64,000 nucleotides of DNA, from assembly GCA_026120185.1 (NCBI GenBank), contig JANUWF010003367.1, positions 713,501 to 777,500 on the forward strand, written 5' to 3'. Origin of the DNA: Voacanga thouarsii. Its lineage: Eukaryota > Streptophyta > Magnoliopsida > Gentianales > Apocynaceae. The translations under genes and the position numbers were made by a program. Position 1 is the first letter of the stretch. Each line of letters opens with the position of its first letter. Positions 32,760-44,264 of this stretch are shown piece by piece. A model generated the notes under the pieces. That model made no database searches, was not told where the DNA came from, and saw only the letters and a program-made list of their open reading frames with translations.

Positions 32760-34480
32760 CTCACCTCTGAAAATAATATTCTAAAATTGGATACATCACT
32801 ACGCATACTGCTTAACTCTTTTTGGAGATCATCAATCTTCTTTTCATAATCATTTTGCATATATGTAATCTTCCTTTCATACTTTTCCTTCAGGTTTGCA
32901 ATCTTCATTTCATAACTTATATTCATGTCATGTATTTCTTTTTGGAGAATTTCGACCTCAAGTTATTTTCTATTTTTTGGCTTAAAGTTTGGTCCAAAAA
33001 TCTGTGAAGGAATAACTCCTAATCCATATCCTCTAACTCGACCATATTGATGTTCCCCTAAAACTTCATTGAGTGCTTCATCCTCTATTATATTAGCATT
33101 AGAATCTTTATGTGTTGCAGAACGTTCAGCAGCAATATTAGATGCGTTCTGCTGTTTTACATAAAAAAAAAGGAAAATAATAGTAACCTTATTGTTCTTG
33201 AAACGAGGTGTGACTTAAATTTTAGTTTAAATAATGTAAAATAAAATTACTACAATAGCCTTGGACTGATCGTTTATGAATTTTTCATCATTTCTTGTGT
33301 GACTAATTTGTAAAACTCGAGCTGTCCTGGCTTTTTTCCATGATTCATCTCCTATTATAATATGCATTAAACAATTGGAAATTATTAGAAAATACATAAA
33401 AGCCATTAAACTTTATGTAGGAATTGCACCAAAAAAAAAAAAAAAACTAAACATATTAAATTTAAAATTGAACTCACATATTCATCTCTACCTCTTGCAA
33501 AACTCTTTGAACCACTAGTGTGATATATTTTGTGATAATCTGCTGCTTTACCTTTTTCTGAAAGATTCTGACCATAATATAGATATAGGGGGGGCGGTAG
33601 ATTTTAAGAGAAAAATTAGACAAAAATTAATTTAAAAAATATAATTAGAATTAGTTTAGAAGATAATATTTCATATTACATGAGCTTTCTTTGAGAACTA
33701 ATATTGCACAAGAATCTTCCATTGATTTGGAAAAACATCATTTGGAACTAATTTCTTTATTTCTTCTCGAGTCTTCTAAGACGAGAAATACTTATACTTT
33801 AAATCAAATTTAAAATCCTTCCACTTGCATGCAATTGATTGGAGCACCCACTTTTGTACTTCAACTTGATCAGGGATATCAAAGTATTTCTATAAAAATA
33901 TTAAGTATATAATGTGAAAAATAATAAGTTAATAAAAGATGTCAGAAAAATAAAACTAAATAACGTTAGTATCTTAGTCAATTTCATCAAATTCTCCTTA
34001 TCAATCCTTGGCATTTTTCTCCAATCTGACCATTCAATTGAAAAATACTCCTTTTTCCTTGCAACATTACCCAACCATCCGCCCAAAATCCCACCACTTT
34101 TTTTAACTGGTTGTCCTAACTCATTAAAATGGACCACAATCCTGTGGTTAACAGGCAATGTCCATACATCTTTGGCATGTATAACTCCTTCATGTTTCAT
34201 TATAGTCCCTTGCTCATCTGTAAAATGATAAAAAAAAAATTTGATAGAAAACATTAGTTTGTAAAGACAATATAATATTTTGTACCTCTAATTTCCACAT
34301 CGTCATAAACTTGAATACTGATTTCAGCTTCTTCTTCTGGTTGGGTATTAGTGAATTCTCCATCACTAGGTGGTTGAGTGTCATCACTATCAGAATGCAA
34401 AGCATTTAATTCATTCGTGTCTAATGCAATTACTCCTTGACTAGTGACATCACAATCTCTTTGTCTTTTTCTTGTAAAAA
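32760..34480 (-). pseudogene. TNPA-like protein of CACTA-2 (Ptta/En/Spm family)
   Basis: Minus-strand exons: about 34480-34285 acidic N-terminus (DSDDTQPPSDGEFTNTQPEE); 34228-33950 with VNHRIVVHFNELGQPVKKSG, GGWLGNVARKKEYFSIEWSD and WRKMP; 33890-33690 (KWVLQSIACKWKDFKFDLK, then NQWKILVQY); 33580-33480 (SEKGKAADYHKIYHTSGSKS); about 33350-33250 (ARTARVLQISHTRND); 33160-32790, a C-terminal coiled coil (KIANLKEKYERKITYMQNDY). These are the conserved blocks of PF03004-type plant transposases. Two or more internal stops (SS*KTRE, QY*FSKK) suggest a pseudogene, though the second may lie at an exon edge. Confidence 0.8.
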
Positions 34481-35200
34481 CTTTCCTAAAATAATTAATT
34501 AATTGTTAGAGTAAATTAACAAATCTATTTTAGATTAAAAAAATGCAAAAATAAAATAAAATAATTCAATTAGTAGAAGTTTTGAACTTACATTTTGTTG
34601 GTTGCAACTGATGATGGCAATTTGAATTCTAAAAGGAGTAGTATTACTACAAGTATGCAAAATGTAGCAAAATTGATTATCTAATAGTCTAACCACTTTC
34701 AGTATTCAAATTGAAACAATACAAAATAAATTTTCATTCTTTAGAAATTTAGTTATTTAACAATTTCAACATTTAAACTTCAATTTAATTAGTAAGGAAA
34801 TGGACAATCAAAGAAAATGAAAAAAAATATATATATATAAGGACCCATTTCCCAGCGTTCCCATTCCTACATGTAATCTTTCCCATTTTAGTTTTATTCT
34901 TTTTTTTATTATTTGGAGAAACATTTTAGTTTTATTCTTTTGACTAAATCAAATGCTTCCAACAAATTATGATGACCTGCACACAACAATGATTCCTTAA
35001 TTCTGTGGATGTGGAAATTTGGATGAATTTTTTGGCTTTGTTTAATATCAAAATTCGGTATGTTGCTAATCATGTTTGAGACCAACTCCAAAGCTGTAGA
35101 GGTGGTTTCACTGCTTGGTTTTTTGTCTTTTTTCCTTAAAAAAGGGGGGAAAAAAAAAAGAAAGTAAAGGCTCTTCAGCTAACTGAGATGCATAATATAT
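34481..35200. other. Upstream region of the CACTA-2 TNPA-like gene
   Basis: AT-rich, with A-runs at about 34820 and 35140-35165. No gene recognised. Confidence 0.4.
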
Positions 35201-35207
35201 GACATGT

Positions 35208-35356
35208 CACCATTCCTACATGAATTCTGGGTCACTAGCCTAGCACCATAATTCCGCCATCACCATTCCTACATGAATTCTGCATCTGTGATATGTCACA
35301 AGCCTAGTGAGATGCATCCCAAGCCTAGCAAGATCACCATTCCTACATGAATTATG
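35208..35356. repeat. Three dispersed copies of a 22-bp motif
   Basis: CACCATTCCTACATGAATTC-type copies start at 35208, 35261 and 35335, mixed with CAAGCCTAG units (35310, 35321, 35380). Possibly subterminal repeats of a DNA element. Confidence 0.6.
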
Positions 35357-36640
35357 CCATTCGTTCATTCGTTTCACAAGCCTAGGGAGATCAAATCCTA
35401 GCTAGATTTTTTCATTTTAGAGCATAGCGAGATTGTTTCATTTGTTTCACAAAGGCTGGCGACATCAAATCGTTAAGGGATTCTTTCATTCGTTACACAG
35501 CCATTCAAACAAATCGTTTCATTCAAAAACAATTTCAACAGAGAAGAAAAGATTCAAAAAAATACAGGAAAAAAAAATTAAACTTAAGAGCAAGAGAAAG
35601 AGAATACCTTGATTGACTATTGAGATGGTAGAGATTTAATAGAAAGAAAGTCTATGAAGAAGATATTGAAATTAACTTTATGTCGCGCTTTGATGAGAGG
35701 AGGAAAGAACAAAAAAGATCGTGTTGGATTTTTTAGGGTCATATAGTGGCAGGAAGAGTTATAGGTGTACAACATCACTAATTTTCAAGATTTGAATTTT
35801 TTTTTATTATTGTATTTAATGACATTTAAAAAATTTGGGAATTTACTACACGATCAAAATCTAACGGTGCAAGCTGAATTGGTAATTTGGAAACTCAATC
35901 AAAACAAAGATGGAAACATTGTTTTGTTAAACATACAAACGTTGAACTCAATCCTATGGTGTCACGCTTTGTTTTGTTTTGTTGAAAGGTATGCTGGTAT
36001 TCCAGTAGGCGTATAGGTTAGTCATTTATGCATGAAGAGAATCCTTTCAAAAAGATGAGAGCAAGCTTCGACAAAAGCAAGCAACAAAGACGTAGCCTAA
36101 GGTAGCATCGTCTAGAGCGGTTCCCTACTTGTATTTGGTAAGGCGAGACCGAGATAGAGAGAGGGCTGCCCCTTTGTTGTTTGGAAGAGACAAAAGCACT
36201 CATATGAATGGCTTTCCTTTCTTTCCCTGGCTCATTTGCTTCTTCGTTCGGCATGCCACTCACAAACATAGAACCGTTGTTCCTTTATTCATATGGTGTC
36301 GCACTTTGTTTTGTTTTGTTGAACTGAATCATAAAAAAGATGGAAAATTAATGGTGTAAGCCGAATCTAATGATGTTGTACAAAAGTTGAACATACATTA
36401 ATTAGTAGGCCCAAATTGTGATGACTTGCACATAAGTCCAATCTACTTCCAACAAATAATGGAGACTTAGCGGCCAAGTAGATGTACAACATTTACAAAT
36501 TCCAGTAGTAGAATAAATTTAACCCTGCAAATCCTGTGCAGAACAAGGCACAAATCCTGTGCAGAATTCTCAAAATAGGATAGAAAGCAGAATAAAAATT
36601 CATTCAGTAAAGGAACCATCTTTTTACCCTGTATTTGTGT
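35357..36640. other. Unassigned region right of CACTA-2
   Basis: 35860-35990 and 36280-36365 share short similar stretches (ATGGTGTC(A/G)C(G/A)CTTTGTTTTG, AAGATGGAAA, GGTG(C/T)AAGC(T/C)GAAT), an old local duplication. No recognisable protein; ORFs 35765, 36018 and 36129 resemble nothing I know. The right terminus of CACTA-2 was looked for here and not seen. Confidence 0.35.
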
Positions 36641-36659
36641 TAAAAATTTATTGCAAAGG

Positions 36660-37070
36660 AAGAATAAGGCTTTGCATAAACTACTACTTCCAAAGCCTAA
36701 TAATCTAAACACAAAATAAATCCACCTTGACAAATTAAAACCACAATTGTTCTTCCACAATCAAAGTCTTCAATCAAATGGAGCTTGTACAAATTGCCAC
36801 CGATAAGAGCAACACCATCATTATCCATGGCACCATCCATGTCACCACCAGCACCCTTGTAAAGCTTTGCAATTATGGGGTTGAAATTATCCAACACCAT
36901 CCATGTCATTTTATATTTCATGTCCTACAAGAAGAAATAGAAATTCAGTTCAACTTAGCAACTCAAAAAATGTCCAAAAGTACTTCTTAATTTACAAAAT
37001 AGTCTTTTGCTTCAAATGCTATAGATGTTATTATTTACAAGTCAAATTTGATTATGCTTTTAAGGCAGGT
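36660..37070. repeat. Direct repeat around the HSP70 tail, copy 1
   Basis: Aligned with 41745-42145: TCTAATAATCTAAA-type start, AATTAAAACCACAATTGTTC, TTTGCAATTATGGGGTTG, ACAAGAAGAAATAGAAAT, CTTTTGCTTCAAAT. No TG/CA ends or primer site, so not an LTR. Confidence 0.8.
36690..36935 (-). pseudogene. HSP70 C-terminal fragment, copy 1
   Basis: The minus-strand frame from about 36915 reads NFNPIIAKLYKGAGGDMDGA then MDNDGVA, the hallmark tail of cytosolic plant HSP70 (normally CNPIIAK(M/L)YQGAGGDMGGA). The rest of the chaperone and its EEVD end are missing. A gene fragment, not a working chaperone. The same tail recurs at 41885-42000 in direct repeat. Confidence 0.85.
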
Positions 37071-37330
37071 AAATTGAGCCTAGAAAGGAATTGCATCTTT
37101 CTCCCATACACTCTATTGTCTAACTTGTATGCAAAAGAAGGTAAATGGGGAAAATTTAGTAAAATGAGAACAAATATGAAAAAAAGAGGTTTAGAAAAGG
37201 TCCAGGGGTACAATATAATTGAGATTGATACAAGAGTCCACAAATTTGGAGCAAATGATGAGTCTAGTTCACAGAAAAATGATATCTACTACTTGTTGGT
37301 CAATTTTCATAGTTTGGCAAGCAATTAAAT
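37045..37330 (+). pseudogene. Pentatricopeptide-repeat (PPR) protein fragment, E-domain region
   Basis: The plus-strand frame reads YTLLSNLYAKEGKWGKFSKM, MKKRGLEKVQGYNIIEID and VHKFGANDESSSQKNDIYYL. This matches the C-terminal E/E+ part of PLS-class PPR proteins (organelle RNA editing/processing factors), which typically read LLSN.YA..GKW, then KKPGCSWIE and VH.F. No other PPR repeats or DYW domain occur near it. It stands on the opposite strand to the neighbouring fragments and is probably captured. Confidence 0.85.
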
Positions 37331-37940
37331 CAGTTAAATTGCTTGGTAATTGTAAGGCACCTAAAGAATCCTACAATCCACTGAATGGATGCCTAAGTAG
37401 TGACAATCTGATATGTGTTAAGAAATTGAAGAAGCATTACCATGGGATTTCACACACAAAGTCCTTGCAAAATCCAAAAAAGTTTGCAACAGAATTGCTT
37501 AAGCACTTACACTCATACCTGGAGACAACACTTCTAGCCTATGTCCAAACACTATAAAGCTAGCTAAAGAAGGGACTTACAAAGGGAGACAGTCTAAATT
37601 TAGGATCTTTTAGCAAAGAAACAGCTTGGAAGTTCAAAAACACATTGATGTTGTAGAAAGAGTTTAGAGGTCAAGTAACAAACACCTCTTTTTTTTTTCT
37701 TTTTTTTTGAGCGGGTGAAATATTCCCCTGTTTTGTGTTTCATAAGTAATGATACAATTACGAAAGGTTAAGATAATTTATACTTCAGGTTAATAAGACT
37801 CTTATAAGCTTCTAAGAGATTATCATTGTCCTCTGCCATTTATTTTCCTCCCATCATTTGTTTACAAAGCCATTCATTTTTCCCCTGAAACAATGCGCGC
37901 CATATTGTATCTAGAATAGGTAAGAAAAAGTTCTTACAAG
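37331..37940. other. Unassigned spacer in the gene-fragment cluster
   Basis: The ORF at 37219-37557 extends the PPR piece in another frame but matches nothing I recognise. A T-rich run lies at 37689-37708. No gene supported. Confidence 0.3.
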
Positions 37941-37945
37941 CATAC

Positions 37946-38663
37946 CTGCAAAAAGGAGAACCTCAAATCTTCATATTCCAGCACCTGCTCAGTTTCAATA
38001 AAATTTGCAGTATCTCCTTCTAGATTGGCTCCCCTTCTCCACATTCTTGTCCCTAAAATCCACCACAATTAGTTACTCATATTATTAAGAGTAACAACAT
38101 TTCAAGACAACTACTACCACAGTGGTCTACCTAGACTCCGGTTACACCTCCTTGATATTAAAGTTATGGTGGCTGGAGAACTTTTCAGCATCAGATGCCT
38201 ACTCTGAAAGCTTGAGTCTTAGCTAAGGAAAAACAACTCTTTTCTTTTATCTCCATAATCTAAATTTCAAGCATTTCTTATTTCTTTAATCAAATTCAGT
38301 GGCCACAAAAAGGCTGATGCATGCACTTATAGGCACAAACCAGAGAAACAAGAGGTGAGAGACAACCAAGGTTTAGGATATTTCCTTGTATTAGTGGAAT
38401 GATGAAACCGTTAAGTTGTAAGAAGAGAGAAGTACATCATACTAGTTTGAAACACCATTTGATTAGACTATATACAGATAGTTTTTAACTAAAATTCTTG
38501 TGCATTCACTTCTAGGAAAACAGTAAGAAGCAGTTACAAGTATTAAAGAAGTATGGTTTCTGGACATAACTTTTTTTTGTCATTTTCAATTCGATAAAAC
38601 TCTAACCTTATTCTCAATAAGCTCTTCCATTATATTTCTACTCCAAACAAATCGTGGATCGGC
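37946..38663 (-). pseudogene. SAC-domain phosphoinositide phosphatase fragment, two exons
   Basis: Two minus-strand exons with correct splice edges. 38663-38607, preceded by TTTCAG, followed by GTTAGA, reads ADPRFVWSRNIMEELIENK. 38052-37946, preceded by TTTTAG, followed by GTATGC, reads in part GTRMWRRGANLEGDTANFIE, TEQVLEYED. These match consecutive parts of the SAC domain N-terminal to the catalytic CX5R, close to plant SAC6-8. The exon normally between them and the catalytic exons are absent. Introns are kept, so capture was from DNA. Confidence 0.85.
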
Positions 38664-38669
38664 CTGAAA

Positions 38670-39320
38670 TTCAATCAGAAAAGAGATAAGCAAAGGTATA
38701 AAACAATGAGATATAGGAATATAGAAATGTTCACTGAATAGCATGTTTATGAGGAGCAGGCTATATATTAAACATTAATTTTAGAAAGAACAGATGTCTT
38801 GCTACTTGAACAAATGGTACAATTACCAAAATAGTTGAATAAAAAATGCCTAAGCAGTAAGTGACTATATAATTTAGCTGTTAATCTACTGAATAGAAAA
38901 CAACAGCCATAGAAGAAATAGCATTTTCCTTACCAAGTGAAAAGAAGATGAGTTTTCCTCTAGAGAATCTCTTCTATATATTCAAAATGGAGAATGGTAT
39001 ATTCACGAGTGGCAATCATAGTACATCATGATTGACAACCCAAGGAAAAGCTATGTCTTTCCAAACTTCAACAGATTGCACCAATTCGCTAATGCAGCAT
39101 ACTATATCAACAAAAGCATAAATAAGTTGCCCACTGACAAGATTTCAGGATATATGTAGCTAAGAGTCACCAAATTATTTTAACTTAAAAGAGTAGAAAG
39201 GAAACCTTTTAACATGAGATCAAATCAGGTGGAAAAGCATAGGCCAATAATGCATACTTCAAGACAATAAGTAGATTCATACAAGGGTTACAACAATTAT
39301 CAGATACTCATACAAACCTC
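38670..39320. other. Unassigned DNA between SAC and Rab fragments
   Basis: No further exon of either gene recognised with confidence; the segment 38930-39090 may contain decayed upstream SAC exon sequence on the minus strand. Confidence 0.3.
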
Positions 39321-39329
39321 TCCACTGTA

Positions 39330-40824
39330 CCCTTTGTAAACCATGGTTCTCAATGAAAATAAGATTTATATTATCAGCAGTCTTAGTAGATGTCTCAATA
39401 AAAAACATCACGTTCTTATTTGCATAGTTCATTCCATCCTTCAACAATAAAAGATAATGTCATAAAGAAAGCAAATTAGATTTTTGAGATTGGAAGAAGG
39501 CCAGTGATGAATGTTATGCTCACTTGAGCTGCTACTTCTCGTTTTTCATGAAGATCAGCTTTGTTACCCACTAATGCCATGATTATTCCAGAGCTTCCAT
39601 GTTTTTGGAGTTCTTAAAAGTCCAAAATCAAAGGAATCACCCCAATTTCGAAACATTCTTGAGAGTTATGAGAAGAAACTAATAAGAATGATATTTACAT
39701 GTTTTTAGCCAAAATATAGTCTTGATGAACTGCCCATTCTTAAGCATTAGCTTCAACTAGCTAAGGATGAAACACAATCTAAAATAAAATTTTTGCTTGA
39801 AGGCACAATTAAGATTGCAAAGCACAATCCTTAACACTTGTGCATAATCCAACAACCAGAAAAAGAGATCTTCTAAAAAGAATCTCATCAAAGATTACAC
39901 GGAGCAGATTTGCACATGCAACTATATTTAGAATGGCTGTCATTTCTATGCTCATGTAGTACAAAGAGAACATATTATCACAACTAAATCTTAAGCAGCC
40001 TAAATCTTGTTAATCTTTGTACATGCAGTTGAGACAAGGGGAATAAAAAGGTAGACCAATATAATCATAATGAGTGGAAAGGTAAAGCAATATATTCATG
40101 GCAACCCAGCCCTCATGTCTAAAAATATAAAATTGAATGACAAATGAGGATATAATATGCATATTGCCATTGCAGCACATTGGGAATATAGCTTAAGCTA
40201 AAATACAATAAAAGAAGTGGAATTTCACAAGATATACTTTGACCCAATACTGAGCTTTGGCAAATGAGTTAGGACTAGTGATATCATACACCACAATTGC
40301 AATAGCAGCACCACGGTAATACAATGGCGCCAGTGTTGCATACCTACGTAATGGAGAACAAAGTAACATTTAATTCTAATTGATATTCATAAAACAAAAG
40401 AGTATGGATAGAATAAATATACATATGAAATCAATAGAAAAGAAAGAGCTTCAAGACCACTAAAACTGGACAAAACTCTCTTGACTAGCAGTGTCCCATA
40501 TTTCGAACTTAACCGTCCTAGAATCCTGCAAGGCTATTATCTGAGACAAGAATGAAGCTCCAATAGGTACCTAAAACATAGTAATGAATGACAACTGTTA
40601 GTAACGTCAAGTTCAAGCAAGACCAAGAAAATACAGACAAGAGATACATGTAGAATTATAATATCAAAATAGGCTGAAGGCCGAGGAAATTGTATATAGA
40701 AGAGAAGACACGATATTCAACTAGTACAAATGTAATTCACCTTGGATGTTGGATCAAACTGGCCATGGACAAAACGAAGAACGATGTAGCTTTTTCCAGC
40801 ACCAGAGTCACCTAACAGCACCAG
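39330..40824 (-). pseudogene. ARA6/RABF1-like Rab GTPase pseudogene, five exons
   Basis: Minus-strand exons: 40824-40741 [20 protein letters not shown] (P-loop GDSGAGKS, usually GDSGVGKS); 40570 to about 40460 [30 protein letters not shown]; 40343-40238 [20 protein letters not shown]; about 39615-39525 [18 protein letters not shown]; about 39445-39335 [14 protein letters not shown]. The family keeps WDTAGQER and ETSAK; here switch II reads WDTASQES and the last box ETSTK. The donor after exon 2 and acceptor before exon 4 lack the expected bases, and the first exon (N-myristoylated in ARA6) and last exon are absent. ARA6-type Rabs act on endosomes; this copy is surely dead. Confidence 0.9.
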
Positions 40825-41744
40825 CTGCAGAGAACATTGGAAACAAGGAATTAGTAGCATTCATCCACTTTCACATTAGTTCATTCTGAACATCTATTAT
40901 TCTAGAATACACCAAGCCAAAATCAAACTAGGGAAACTCTATGGTTTGAGAAAAATTAGATACTAAAAATGTCAACATTATCTCATTCAGGTTGCCATCC
41001 TCCCAAAGGCTCATAGAACTTCGTGCACCGTATCTGAGAATCTAGTTCTACATTCCATCGAACAAATGGAAACCTAACTATTTCTCCAAATACCATCACC
41101 TAGGTTTCCAGAATTAGGAATTCTTTGGCTAAGTCGAACTTTGAGGTAAGTTTTAAGGTATCCTGTATTGTGTAGGATCTGATGCAAAAATGTCTATTAA
41201 AATTTTCATACTGCAAATGATAGATTCCTTTATTTGATGGATTAAATGAATTATCCTTATAAACTAAATAAACAAATAAACATTCTACAAACAAGGGATT
41301 TTACCCTATATAATTCTAATACAAATTGACATGAAAAAGTCAAAACCAATAATCATTTAGGGCAGGCAAGAACCCAAAAATTGAATAAGTGCATGGATGC
41401 CAAGTAGGCAACTTCTGTTACATTAAGGTAGGACAATTTAGGCATTGCACTTGATCCATTCCATTGATGATTTGAATGGAATAACACAATGAACCATCCT
41501 TTACTGAAAAGAAGCAAGCATCCCTAGTCTATAATACCCATGAGAAACTGAAAGAAGCAAAACATTGAACTATCCTGTGCTGAAAATCTACCAGCACCTT
41601 AATAATGAGAATAAAGAAGCTCAAATTAATAGAAAAGGCCAATATTGTATTCCATAAACATTATACTCAATGTAAGCATCCCCAGTTTATAATAGTATTT
41701 AAACATCAGTAGCAACCAACTACTTATAAATAGAAATCCAAAAT
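40825..41744. other. Unassigned DNA right of the Rab pseudogene
   Basis: No ARA6 first exon found. No other gene recognised. Confidence 0.35.
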
Positions 41745-42145
41745 ATGGCTTTAGATAAAGTATTAGTTCCAAAGTCTAATAATCTAAAGATAAAATAAAT
41801 CCACTTTTAAAAATTAAAACCACAATTGTTCTTGCTAAGAGTAAGATAAGAAAACCCAAAGAAGCAAACAACAAAAACTTAGTCAAACTCCTCAATCTTA
41901 GGAGCTGCGCCTATGTCAACACCAGCACCCTAGTATATCTTTGCAATTATGGGGTTGCAATTATGCTAATCATGTTCTCATTTTATGTTTCACGTCCTGC
42001 AAGAAGAAATAGAAATCATGTTGAACTTAGCAGCTCAAAAAATAGTTCAAAATAATTTCAAAATTTACAAAATTGTCTTTTGCTTCAAATACTATACATG
42101 TCATTATTTGCAAGGGAAATTCACTTATGCTTTTGAGCTAGTAGG
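41745..42145. repeat. Direct repeat with HSP70 tail, copy 2
   Basis: Second copy of 36660-37070. The minus-strand HSP70 tail (42000-41885) reads CNPIIAKIY, a stop, GAGVDIGAAPKIEE, so this copy retains the conserved PKIEE end that copy 1 lost, while copy 1 retains more of the Gly-rich part. Together the two copies bracket the PPR, SAC and Rab fragments. Confidence 0.8.
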
Positions 42146-42499
42146 TCACATGATAACCCACTGACTAGTCCTACAATTTATTAGAATACATCCACTTTAG
42201 AAAAAATGATATAGCAATTGAAGAGTAAAGTGTATATGTATTGATATATAAGCTTCACATGTAACACCAAGTTTGCAAAAATCATTAATTACCTGTATCA
42301 AGAACTCCTAGGTTGACGAGAAATTCACTATCAGCTTAACTATCATAACCGGTAGTAGAATCATAATTGTTCATTTCATGTCCACTATATGCAACTCCAA
42401 GCTGTCAAATTGTATTAGAAATATATTTTAAAAAACTATAAAATATTAAATAATTCCTTTACAATTAATTTTTTTGAATATGTGTAGATCAAGATTCCA

Positions 42500-44182
42500 T
42501 CTTACTATTGTCAATTGATCAACTTGTGTTGGGGTAAGGACGTTACTCATTAAGGACTTTAGTGCTTCGTTTACCTCAGCTCATGCTTCAGGTCGGGCCT
42601 CCTCTCGGAGGTCTTCTCTTACTTTTTGTACAATTTACTGGTACTGAACATTTGTAATGTTAAACATAGTAATAGATGCTTGTTGGCTTCGATTACGAGT
42701 TTTGATTCGTAAAGATTTGTCCACATAACGTATATATCCAAGACTATCTTCTCCCAAAAATTCATTGTAAATTTGGTCCTTTAACTCCTTGGTTCGTTCA
42801 ATCTCAGGAAGTTGGTCTAAGCGATATGATATTGCATGCTATCAAAAAATTAAAAAAAAATTCCCATCAAAACATGACGAGATTAACATTCGACAAAATC
42901 GATCAAGCAATAATTACAAAAAGTATATCTCTAGAGACCAGTATTTCTCTCTACTTACAAACAATTCTCTTGTGTCATCATCAAGGGACATCCCCTCTTT
43001 AGGTATACGAGTCCTTATCCACACATCGAACCTTGATGGTTCAAGTCTTTCTTTTAACATTTGTGATAATTTGAGGAACATATATTTAACATTTTTGTTA
43101 AAGTTCTCAAAACATATCATTATACATTTTACCTCTTGGATGACTTCATAGTGACTTGTTCTCTCTATCCTGTACCTAAATGCTGATTTGCTCTATTTTG
43201 TTTGTTTTGTTCCGAGATTAGCTGCAAAAACCAAAACCAGATTGTTAGACTTTCTAAAACTAAATATAAAAGGGATAAAAATACTTCGCAATTTACAACT
43301 TGTATACGTTCATGTTTCCAATATTTAACTAGAGTCTACCATTGAATTTCCTCAACTCTATCATCTGGACAGTGTCAAAAGAGTTCCTCATTCTCCTTGT
43401 TCGGTTCAAAATATTTACTCTTAATGCGGCACTTAAATTCCTTCCATCGATTTGAAACATCTTCCATAACAACTTCATATGAATCCTCAACAAGAATAGT
43501 ATTATCCTACGTTAAAAAGGAAACAAAAAAAAAAAAAAAAAGAAGAAGAAAGCAATTGTACTAGACAAGACAGAAAGGGGAAAAATATATATCTTGAATG
43601 AAAGGACAAAAAAGGAGAAATTAAATTAATAGATATCAGAATTTCTTTCCAAAGCTCATTAATTATGGTAGTTGGCATATCTTTCCAAGTAGGGAATGTA
43701 AGTGAAAGTCTGTAACCATTTCTTGCTAAAGTTCCAATGGCACTTTTCACATTTTTTCTGTGTTTGCCAACAATTTCTTTCCTTTTAACATGGACTTCCA
43801 ACCTTTTTCCAGTACCCCATTCCAGTGGCATTTGTGAAGGACCTCTTTTTGATTTTTTGACAGCACTTGCCGTGGAAGTAGTATTTTGAATAGTTTTAAA
43901 AGAATGATATCCATGAGGCTGTGATTGATATTGTGGGTTTGTAGGATGGCAAGGAATCTCTCCATTTAGATGATCTTGTGATATAGATTGTGAATAGGTT
44001 TGGCTGGGTTGTGGACGTCGACTAGTTGAAAGTAAAAGTTGGAATTGTAGATGCAATAATTGAGTGTTTTCACCTAGTGGTTGGGATAGTTGAAGGTTGG
44101 GATATTGGTGGTATGGATTGAAGTGGCAGTGAATTTCATTCAGCAAGAGGTTGTTCATGAACGTCATGATTTGCAATGACAT
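42500..44182 (-). pseudogene. Second TNPA-like gene of the region (CACTA-3)
   Basis: Minus-strand blocks of the Ptta/En/Spm family: a Gln/Ser/His-rich N-terminus (44182-43870), then TGKRLEVHVKRKEIVGKHRK, IGTLARNGYRLSLTFPTWKD (43830-43650); VMEDVSNRWKEFKCRIKSKY and LVKYWKHE (43490-43290); the RxDVWIRTRIPKEGMSLDDD block (43060-42950); and an IYNEFLGEDSLGY end with a hydrophilic tail to about 42500. Stops in the third block (ELF*HCP, QW*TLV). It differs clearly from the gene at 32760-34480, so a separate CACTA family. Its own termini were not found; the right side is cut by copia C. Confidence 0.8.
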
Positions 44183-44264
44183 CAGCCATAGTGGTACCCG
44201 ATGTTTGGCATGAAAAATGCAAAACCTGTAAGTACTTCTTTTGCGAGTTTTTTTAAAATTTTAG

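Noticed and set aside
32822..34228. Plus-strand ORFs (32822-33007, 33914-34228)
   Set aside because: They lie opposite the minus-strand TNPA-like exons, which have recognisable family blocks.
36660..42145. The paired 400-bp direct repeats as LTRs of an unknown retrotransposon
   Set aside because: They encode HSP70 tails and have no TG/CA ends, primer site, polypurine tract or target duplication.
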